From: Phaseolus vulgaris
Taxonomy: Eukaryota; Streptophyta; Magnoliopsida; Fabales; Fabaceae
Assembly: GCF_000499845.2 (NCBI RefSeq)
Contig: NC_023755.2
Location: forward strand, 31,025,753-31,089,752
Length of the DNA stretch: 64,000 nucleotides
Direction of reading: 5' to 3'
Part shown: piece by piece, positions 10,841 to 19,788 of the stretch
Layout: each line of letters begins with the position of its first letter
Numbering within the stretch: the first letter of the stretch is position 1
The notes under the pieces: generated by a model
What the model was told of the DNA's origin: nothing
The model's database searches: none
What the model saw: only the letters and a program-made list of their open reading frames with translations
Made by a program: the position numbers and the translations under genes

Positions 10841-11998
10841 ATGGCTTCTTCTTCTTCAAGACAAAAACAGAAAAGCAAGGGAAAGCAAACCACCTCTCAA
10901 GGTGTGCTAGAAGGTTGGTTCGCTGGAAATGAAGAAGGCATCAATGCCTACATTCACGAGACAAGCAGAAAGCAAATCAACATACCTAAAGTGCTGGATT
11001 TCAACTGGCTGAAATCAGAAAAACTGACAGAGATAAGGGCAGTGTTGAAGCACCAAAAACCGAAAAAGCTGCTGGAATCAACGGGTAATGTGTATCCTGA
11101 CTTGATTAAGGTGTTTTACACTAACCTAACGTTGGATGGGAAGAACATTGTCTCTTATGTGAAAGGAATCAAGATGAAAATCACAAGTGAAGTGTGGAAC
11201 TCTGTGGCTGAAATCAAATATGTTGGACTGAAAGTAGGAAAAGGGAACACCAGTGGGATTTCAGAATTCAACAAGCTTCAATATTACAAAAGCTGCATGA
11301 GGAATCCTACATAAAGTATAAGCAGGTTCCATGCAGGCCATTTAAACCTCACTCCACGTCTTGTTGCCTACATTATAGCTTGGCAACTCATCCCAAGAGG
11401 TACAAATCATGCTGTTCTACATGAAGAAGATTTAATTCTTCTCTACTGCATTATGAACCAGATTAAGGTAAACTGGATTTTCATTATCAATGAACACATG
11501 CTGAAATCCAAAAGGTTGGCTGACTATCGTTTTCCCTATGCTATAATTGTTTCCAAACTGATTGACTACTTTGGTATTGAGGTTACAAATGAGAGAAATG
11601 ACCCTATCAAGGCTGTAAGTGAGATTGACAACTCAACTCTCACCAAGATGGGATTTCACAAAGTTGAGAACAAGTGGGTGGTTCTCAAAGGGAAGGATCC
11701 TCAAGCAGAACATGAAGCATCAAACCCCAACAATGAGGATGAGGATGAGGATGAAGCAGTTCCTATGGATGATGACTCACCTGCTGCCCAGTCTGTGCAT
11801 GAGGAAGTTGCTGCAAATGCCATAGTTGCTTATCAATCCCCAGAATACCGAGGAGAACCAATGTCTATGTTTGAAAGGCAAGTGCTGTATCGCCTTGATG
11901 TGATGTCTGCAGAACAAAGGACACACTTTGAGACCACTCATGCAAGGTTTCAGCACCTTGATAATCAGATTGAAGGGGTTCAGGCTCAACTTGCATAG
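10841..11998 (+). pseudogene. Extra ORF after pol of the Sirevirus-like element (one internal stop)
   Basis: The frame of 386 codons starts with ATG in a good context and a Ser/Lys-rich head, and is interrupted once by TAA at 11312-11314. Reading continues in the same frame (LVAYIIAWQLIPRGTNHAVL, then IMNQIKVNWIFII). An acidic stretch (EDEDEDEAVPMDDD) and a Met/Gln-rich tail follow. It resembles legume proteins annotated as putative plant transposon protein domain. It sits where Sireviruses carry an additional, sometimes env-like ORF, but no signal peptide or convincing membrane segment is visible, so an envelope role is not supported. A homologue is present at 36051-36545 on the minus strand. 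Function unknown. Confidence 0.7.
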
Positions 11999-12144
11999 CT
12001 TTACTACAAGGATCAGTAGTTCACCTCTGTTTTTAATGCTTTCTTTATCAGTTTTTAAGTGGTTGTAATCCTGAACAATTTGGTTTATCTCTCTGGACTA
12101 TTATGAGTATGTTCCTGTTTTTATTCCCCATGCTTATATGATGT

Positions 12145-12355
12145 TTGATGAATCCAAAGGGGGAGAAAAATAGCTCACCATGCGAGGTGAAGCTAGCTGA
12201 AACAGGGAGTTAATTCTGCACCTTTAAACCAATTTTACATGATATGCAATGTTGCTGTTTTTTTCAGGTTTAAAATCTGATGCAGTGCAGGTACTTAAAG
12301 CAACAAAGCTATGAGGTTAGCTATGGGGATTTGTCTCCATCAAACAGGGGGAGAT
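12145..12355 (+). promoter_or_regulatory. Polypurine tracts before the 3' LTR
   Basis: AAAGGGGGAGAAAAA near 12157 and AACAGGGGGAGAT ending at 12355 are purine tracts that prime plus-strand synthesis. The second abuts the LTR. Repeated tracts of this GGGGGAG type upstream of the 3' LTR are a known Sirevirus trait. Confidence 0.75.
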
Positions 12356-13960
12356 TGTTGAATATGGTTGCTGCCCCTTCAAGATGTGTGTTTGATGAAG
12401 ACTTATATGTACATTTCATGTATTTTGTGCTTTGCTTTAAGTGTATCTTAGGTAGTGTTTAGAGGTTGTTTAAGAGTGGGCTTTTTGCTGAGTAACTCAC
12501 CTCATAACCACTGGCCATGTGATAAGAACAAGCATAAGTTTTCTTAAACTGTTTTTCACATATTTTACAAAAAACAAGTTTACTGTCTAAAAATAAATCT
12601 GTTCTTTTCTAAATAAACAGATTCTTTTTTAAACTGATGCCTTGGCTGAGTCTTGTGAAAATTAGATTTTGTGGATCAAGGATTTTGACTAAGTCAAACC
12701 CTTCAAAACGACTGTGTTTCAAATAGTTAAGCTTTACTGTTTTCGTTTTGAAACATAAATCTGTTCATCTGTAAATGAATAGATTCTTTTTGTCTCTGGT
12801 GCCATGTCCAGTTTAAACGTTTTCAGTTTTATCTCTGCACCAAAATGGTTGACTAAGTCTCCTCTCTTAACAGATTCTCTAACTGTTTTTTGAAAATAAA
12901 TCAGTTCATTTTATTTTCAATCTATTCATTTTATAACAACTTTAACTGTTTTTTAAAATTCTGTTATAAGTTGGTTTTCTATAAAATGAAAACTGTTTTC
13001 TAAGTTCAATTAACGTTCACACATTTGAGAAAACAGGTTTTACAGCAGAGAATTAAGAGTTTACAAAGAATTAGCATTTGTTCTTCAAAGATTTCGAAAA
13101 TCACATAGTGCTTGTTCTTGGTTTGGTTTCAAAAGCTTGGTGTGAGGTTCTGCTACTGTTCTAGCAATCTGTACTACTGGTTTAAGGCAGATCTGTGTAT
13201 CCTCAATCAGGTGTAGTCGTTTCACTTGTCATTTCTTGTAATAGTTTGGTTGAACACTCTTCTTGATAGGTTTTCTTGAAGAGTGGGTGTGTGCTGAAAT
13301 AGGTTTTTTCAGCAAGAGTACCTAAGTTCTTGTAGGTTTCAAGAACAGTGGGAATTGTACTTGGTTGTACTGTGTTTTAGTGATTTCCACCTGGTTTTGG
13401 TGAAGACTGGATGTAGCTCAGTTGAGTGAACCAGTATAACTGCTTGTGTTCATTCTCTCTCACTCTCTACAATTTCGTTTCTGCATAATTGATAAAACAG
13501 CAAAGAAATAAATCTGTTCAATTGAAAATAAATCTGTTCTTTCTGGGCACTGTGCATACTGTTCTTAATTTCTAGAAAACTGTTTGGTTTCAATAAGAAC
13601 ACTGATAATCTGTTAAAGGCTAATAAAACAGGTTGAGTGTGATAGATTGCTTCACTAATTGTCAAGCCCTTAACTGAACCTAAATCACATTAATTGGAAT
13701 TAAGATTTGCTGTTTTTGTGTTTCACTGTTTTTCAATCTGATATCTGTGTGTGTTTCTAGAAAATTCCTCTGCATAATCTTGTGATTAATCTTGCTTAAT
13801 AAAAATTTTTCAAACACACAAACAGTGCCAAAATAAATCTGTTCATTTACACATAAATCGATTTATTTTCTGAAAACTGTGTTAAACTCTATTTCTGCGA
13901 GGAGTTTTTAAAATGTCAATTCACTCCCCCTCTTGAACTTTGACACTATTAAACCCAACA
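12356..13960 (+). repeat. 3' LTR of the Sirevirus-like element (1605 bp)
   Basis: The LTR begins TGTTGAATATGG right after the polypurine tract and ends CCCAACA before the CAGGT duplication. Its first 158 bp repeat at 5554. The body is AT-rich and holds at least six near-copies of AAATAAATCTGTTC, several paired with the inverse AACAGATT. The promoter and poly(A) signals must lie here but cannot be fixed precisely. Confidence 0.92.
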
Positions 13961-14190
13961 CAGGTGATAATATTTTTTGCAATGCAATCAAACTTTGCTC
14001 TTTTGTTTTTGCATCAGTCCATTAGGACCAAGGCTTTTCAATAAAAACATCATCCTTTTCAAACTTAGGAATAAAAGGGCCATTTTCAATTGCATCTCAT
14101 ATTCCTCTATCAAGAGATTCAACAAATATCATCAGATGTACCTTCCAAAATTGGTAATTCAAACCACAGAACAAAGGTGGTAAGTTTATT
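13961..14190 (-). pseudogene. Gag N-terminus of the outer Sirevirus-like element
   Basis: The minus strand encodes a gag N-terminal part: a YQFWKVHLMIFVESLD segment, an ENGPFIPKFE segment and FDCIAKNII. The last joins in frame across the CAGGT site to the gag core at 5553. At least two stops and one frameshift are present. Positions 13961-13965 are the right TSD copy of the inserted element. Confidence 0.8.
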
Positions 14191-14287
14191 GATACACCCT
14201 CCCCAAAGGGTAATTTTTTAGCCATAAGAAAAAGATTTTTAGGATCAAACTTGAATATTTTTCAAGTACCAAGCTTTTGATGACAAT

Positions 14288-15984
14288 TGTTAGAATATAT
14301 GGCCTTAAACAAGAGGGGGGTGAATTGTTTATGAAAGATTTTCGCAAACTTTGAAGGTACAATGAAAGCCAATGAAGAATCATAAAGAAGGAAACTAGGG
14401 AAAACAATGCACAAAGTTGTTTTAGTTGATTTCCAGAAAATCAACCGGTTGTTTTTGCGATTCAACTGGTTGTTTTTATCAGCAGTTAATGAAAACAACT
14501 TAAAATAGATATATGTGAGATCAGGGAAAGAGAGAATCACACAAACAAATTTATACTGGTTCTCTCTTACACCAAGAGCTACATCCAGTCCCCAGAAACC
14601 ACTGGGTATCTACTATGCAATCAAAATCCAGATTACAAACACACCACCAAAGAAGTGACCTTGAACACCTTAAGTCACACACTTCCTTTGGCACACAAAC
14701 ACCATAGAAATCAGAACATCCTTTGATTCTGCACCTACACACCAGTATTCAGAAATACAAGAGATACATAAAGGATTGCATCTGATGAAGATTAAATCAA
14801 AAGATTACAGCAATCATATTCCACTTCTTTGAGAAAATATAAAAGTTTGAATGCAAATCTTGAAAACTAAATTTGTTTTCACACTTTCACAAATGTCTCA
14901 AAATTGTTATCAAACTTTAAGAGAGTATAACAACCTCTTTAAATACTCCAAAAGCTGTTAAAAGAACATTTAAAGTAGAAGCCTATTCAGATAGAAAATA
15001 TTTAAAGCTGATTTGCAAACATAACAAAAATTTTGTTATGGATTTTCAACAAACAATCAGTTGAATTCACGAAACAACCGATTGAGTTGGTTTGACAGCA
15101 AAGTCAACCAAGTCAAACAGCTTCAAACCCTTTTCAAAAAACTCTAAGGCTGTTTTTGGATTAGGGAGATGATTTAAGGGAGTGGATTTGGAGTGATTTG
15201 AGATGAAAGTGTAAAGAAAGTGATATTGCTTAGATTAAGATATATTATAGTAGATTTGTGAGGAAAGTTTATTGAAGTTTGTGAGTGATGTGATGGTTGT
15301 GATTTTTTTTTAATTTTTTAAAAATATGTAAAATATAAGTTAGTAAATTTACCTTTATAATAAAAAATTATTAATTAATTTATATATTTATTTTTTATAA
15401 TTAATAATATTAATAATATTATTATATAAATTTTTTTATTTTATATAAATGACTATATTTTTCTTATTTTTTATTAATAATATTAAAGGTATTTTATCAA
15501 ACTAGATTGGATTAGTTTAAAAATAAATAAAAAATTATAATACTTCACCTAAATTAATTGGAAAGTATATGTTAACAGAAAATATTAATATTCAATTTTA
15601 CTTTTTGAGATGAGTAAGAATGTAATAAGGTGTCCACATGGGTTTTTTCACTAATCCGGGCACAATATAGAAGAACCACTTCTTCTATTTCATCGTTGTT
15701 CCACACTCATAATCCATTTGCGTGAACAGTGTTCACCCGGATGCAAACAAGGTATAAGTGTCAAACAACCGATTGAAACAATAAGACAACTGGTTGTTTT
15801 TCCACTTCTTTAGAAAACAATCGTTTTCAAAAAAGTTTTGATTCCAAACTATTTTAAATTCAAATAAAGAGTGGATTACACATCATTCTACCCAAAACCC
15901 ACCCACACGACCAGCAACTCCAGCCTTCCATCAAACACCATGGATTTAGGGACAGTAAAACTTCAAGATCATCCTTGATCAACA
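14288..15984 (-). repeat. 5' LTR of the outer Sirevirus-like element, with MITE-like insert
   Basis: On the minus strand it starts TGTTGATCAAGG and ends with a CACCCCCCTCTTGTTTAAGGCC segment and TTCTAACA. It is homologous to the LTR at 37020-38087: both have a CTGGGTTGCTG-like segment and an ATTCTGGGTAGA-like segment near the start, and both share the end. Several CAACCGGTTG-type motifs lie within. A 605-bp insert splits it at 15148-15752. The outer edge abuts an HCT-derived duplication at 15985. Confidence 0.75.
15148..15752. mobile_element. MITE-like insertion in an LTR
   Basis: The homologous LTR at 37.2 kb lacks these about 605 bp, so this is an insertion. The ends are imperfect inverted repeats (GGCTGTTTTTGGATTAGGG on the left; the reverse complement of the right end reads CCTTGTTTGCATCCGGG). 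The left flank is TAA and the right flank TAT. The inside is very AT-rich with no ORF. GGxCTGTTTGG-type ends with TAA target sites recall PIF/Harbinger (Tourist) MITEs; hAT is possible. Confidence 0.4.
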
Positions 15985-16560
<576 letters not shown>

Positions 16561-17509
16561 TAGTACTATTTATTTATTATTCATGATCTCTGTTATCTGT
16601 TATAGCACGTGGTTTTGTAATTTGTTTTAAGTTATCTTCCTATTTAGTAAGGAACAGTTGATATTGTAAATTAGAATTATCCCGAATAAACATGTGCTTT
16701 CAGTGATTATTGTTCGTGAATATACTAATAAAAAAAATTTGTTCGTGAATATGTTTATGGATTTCCTGAGTATTACTTTTCCTTTTCTTCTCTTTTCACT
16801 TCAAATCATGCATATAAATTATCGTACTTGCAACTTCAACGTGAGATGAATTATATTTTATTTCAACTGAATTCATATAAGGTCGTAACAGGAATTATAT
16901 GGATTTTCATCTACAAATAACTAATATGTTTTATTTTAAATCAATTATACCACAAGGTAAAATGCTAAAATTGTAACCTTACAAATTCATCAACTTTAAA
17001 AAAAAAATAGCAATCACACTTGAACTCATAAATTTTTATAAATTTTCTCTTTAATTTTTTTTCACTTTCCATTCTATTTTTCCTTGTGTTTGTAACCGGG
17101 TGAGTAGTGTTGGTTACCAAATGAAAGAAATTGGAGTGCGGATATGCAAAGAAAGTGTGGAGGGAGTGTCTTATATTAGTATCCATAGATTGCATTGTGT
17201 GTTTACTCAAAATTATTAAGGTTAAGCATGTGTCAATTACAGTATTTGTGTTAATATCTTTACATTTGCATGATATGTTTGTTTCAATCTTTAATGCGTT
17301 GAATTTTTTATTGGAGCAAACAACTTCAATTTCACTTATATGTGTTGGATCTTGATTTGGATTTTCAAGTTGAAAATTTTGCTCTTATTACTTATGCTAG
17401 TAACAATGAAGAGAAAGTCTGGACTTGGGAAATGTCAAACAGACTTAACCTGATGTTTATGTGAATGAGCATAAAGTTCCAACTTAACAATGTAAACTAT
17501 CTAACTAGA
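16561..17509. repeat. Duplicated HCT 5' flank plus transposon-derived sequence (unit A)
   Basis: 16561-17000 is homologous to the 5' flank of the intact HCT (33240-33600) and to 18291-18500, with shared segments such as ATTTAGTAAGGAACAG and ATTACTTTTCCTTTTC. 17100-17509 matches 18610-19065 and 30840-31146. No intact gene is seen. A short segment near 17345-17460 reads like the N-terminal part of a plant transposase (LDLDFQVENFALITYASNNEE). Confidence 0.65.
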
Positions 17510-17774
17510 AAAAGGCCAAACGTGCGACTAGGCTAAGAGACTTGACTGTTAGTCGTAGTGCTGATCAAAGCTTGCCCATCGAGTTCGATATGAATACGGG
17601 AAATTTTTTTCGGAAAGCATAGCACAAAATTCACTAGCTATGTGACCTTGCTTGGTAGAAGTAAGGTTAGTATTCTTATCAGAAGATTACACATCCGAAG
17701 AAACTCGAATAATAGCTGAGCAGATTGTAAGTAACTCATGACATAAATTATTTTGACATATTTTAATGAAAGTT
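17510..17774 (+). pseudogene. CACTA/En-Spm-type transposase fragment (copy A)
   Basis: Plus-strand translation gives RLRDLTVSRSADQSLPIEFDMNTGN, a segment typical of plant Ptta/En/Spm (Transposase_24) proteins. Stops follow near 17625. It is nearly repeated at 25257-25520, and similarity ends at 17774. Confidence 0.65.
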
Positions 17775-18037
17775 GATTTTATTAATTGTGAATTTTTTAA
17801 TTTTTAATTGTTTCTCTTTATAAATGTGAATGATATTTATTTTGTCTTATAATTTTAATATTTATTAATTGATTCTTTATTTTTTAACTAGATTAAAAAT
17901 AAGTGTAATATATATATATATATATATTTATTTTATTTTAATAAAATAATAAAAAAATATTCATTCTCATATTTTTATTTTTTTATTCTTTTGTTCATCT
18001 TGTCTTTTATTCATTTCTGTTTTATTTCATAATAATA
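17775..18037. other. AT-rich spacer with (AT)n microsatellite
   Basis: A run of about ten AT dinucleotides lies at 17909-17928 in otherwise AT-rich non-coding DNA. No gene is seen. Confidence 0.7.
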
Positions 18038-18290
18038 TATGAGCTGCCACCACCATGTCATAAGTGGCATAGTTTATTGTTTTGCCATCTTTCGACTTGC
18101 CCAATGCTCCGTACCAACGCCTAATGAGACCCCTCCAGATTTAAAATATGTTACCTGAGTGTATGCAGTGCAGTGCAGTAATATAGTTAGTTTTACTTTA
18201 TCCTTAGAAAGCGAAAGAAAAGGCACGCACCTGTAACACCACTAACGGATATGTTTCAATCCCGGCAGAATAATCCACCGCGGGAATAAG
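18038..18290 (-). pseudogene. Second HCT fragment (exon 1 end, intron, start of exon 2)
   Basis: On the minus strand this matches the end of exon 1, the whole intron and the first codons of exon 2 of the intact HCT (32450-32652). A further exon-2 piece (32160-32226) follows after an internal deletion of roughly 230 bp. The intron keeps its GT and AG. At 18290 the exon is joined to sequence homologous to the far 5' flank of HCT (33373 onward), so the first part of exon 1 and the promoter are missing. It cannot encode an enzyme. Confidence 0.8.
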
Positions 18291-19065
18291 GTTTCCTCAG
18301 TATTACTTTTCCTTTTCTTCTCATTTCACTTGAAATCATTCATATAAATTATAGTACTTGCAACTTCAACGTGAGATGAATTATATTTTATTTCAACTGA
18401 GTTCATATAAGGCCGTTTTATTTCAACTGAGTTCTACAAATAACTAATATGTTTTATTTTATATCAATTATACCACAAGGTAAAATTGTAACCTTACAAA
18501 TTCATCAACTTAAAAAAATTAGCAATCATGTCTGAACTCACAAATTTTAATAAATTTTCTCTTTAATTTTTTTCACTTTCCATTCTTTTATTCTTTGTGT
18601 TTGTAACCGGGTGAGTAGTGTTGGTTACCAAATGAAAGAAATTGGAGTGCGGACATGCAAAGAAAGTGTGGAGGAAGTGTCATATTAGTATGTTTGTTTG
18701 AGTTTGCATTGGGTGTTTATTCAAAAGTATTAAGGTTAAGCATGTATCAATTACAGTATTTGTTTCAAAATCTTTATATTTGCATGATATGTTTGTCTAA
18801 ATATTTTTGGATGTGTAAGCATGATGGTTGGATTGTAGGTTTTTGTATAAGGGTTGGAATACCCCTAAAGTATCCCATTAATTTATTTTATTCTTTGCTG
18901 ATAAAAAAAAATGTTTGTTTCAGTCTATGTGTTGGATCTTGATTTGGATTTTCAAGTTGAAAAATTTGCTCTTATTACTTATGCTAGTAACAATGAAGAG
19001 AAAGTCCATTATAGGACTTGGGAAATGTCAAATAGATTAACCTGATGTTTATGTGAATGGGCATA
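18291..19065. repeat. Unit B: second copy of HCT-flank/transposon sequence (left part)
   Basis: It is homologous to 16765-17475 in the same order. It breaks at 19065-19070, where a LINE fragment and a gypsy element are inserted, and the homology resumes at 25245. No gene is seen. Confidence 0.75.
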
Positions 19066-19070
19066 AGTTT
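19066..19070. repeat. Target-site duplication AGTTT (left copy)
   Basis: AGTTT at 19066-19070 is repeated at 24089-24093, directly outside the gypsy element ends. Confidence 0.88.
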
Positions 19071-19788
19071 TGATCCTGCCTGTTGACCAGAACGTTGGAA
19101 CCTGCCTCGTCAAAGGATCGACTCGTGCACCGCTTCGAACCTCCGTCCTTCTTCAAGATCCACCTCAAGAACCTGCAAAAGAACAGAGCGGCGCCGCTGC
19201 GGCCGATCGCACTCCAACGCCCAAGTCAGTGACCGAACCACCAAATACTAAGAGCAAGAACACTCAAGAAATCTCAAGGAACCGTGCAATGTTCTCTCTC
19301 ACAGTAAGCTCTAGAATTCGCAAGCGTAAAGAGTATAATCTGAACGTGCGTACCTCAGAAAGTTCGTTGAGAACTCTTATATACCTGGTCACTTTCTCTC
19401 TCCTGGCAGTTACAGACCTGGACACGTGGCTCGCATCCAGTCGTACACGTGCCATCATTTGGAGCCTCCTTGACTTGGGCGCTGCTTCTGACTCTCTTTT
19501 TGGCTAAGTTATTTATGCATGGTACTGCCCAGTGCATAGCTAACTTGGGAGTGCAATCTCTACTGGAACTGGCGAGTTAGGGTGCTCTCGTACACCTTCC
19601 TTGTGGTCTCGCCGGCCGCCTTCATAATCTGCACCACTTTCATCTCTGGCGATGTGCTTGCTCTGGCGATCTCCAATCGCTTGGTCGCCTAAGTTTACAT
19701 CTGGCGACTTCACCTTCTACTGGGCGATCGCCTGGTATGCTGGAGATCGGAACACGCCAACTTAATAACTGGCGACTTCACGAGCCCT
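19071..19788 (-). repeat. 3' LTR (truncated) of the deleted gypsy element
   Basis: It is homologous over its whole length to 23275-23993. It lacks the other LTR's segment 23994-24088. The break lies in CACGAGCCC, followed at once by RT sequence on the minus strand. Confidence 0.88.

Larger units (their letters stand above)
5554..13960 (+). mobile_element. Sirevirus-like Ty1/copia retrotransposon, 8.4 kb, 5' LTR deleted
   Basis: The order is LTR remnant, gag, zinc knuckle, coiled-coil region with a second zinc knuckle, protease, integrase, RT, RNase H, an extra ORF, polypurine tracts and a 1605-bp 3' LTR. PR-INT-RT-RNH order is diagnostic of Ty1/copia. The long LTR, coiled-coil gag extension, repeated GGGGGAG polypurine tracts and an additional ORF after pol fit the Sirevirus (SIRE/Maximus) lineage. 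Flanking CAGGT duplications and resumption of a host gag frame on both sides fix the ends. It cannot be autonomous: most of the 5' LTR and the primer site are gone, and gag-pol carries several stops and frameshifts. Confidence 0.9.

Noticed and set aside
10841..11998. Envelope gene in the Sirevirus-like element
   Set aside because: No signal peptide, cleavage site or clear membrane segment; kept as an ORF of unknown function.
14551..14742. Cys-rich 63-codon minus-strand ORF, at first glance a small secreted peptide
   Set aside because: It lies inside the LTR of the outer Sirevirus-like element and has no signal peptide or conserved Cys spacing.
17909..17928. (AT)n run as an origin or regulatory site
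   Set aside because: A simple microsatellite is the sufficient explanation.
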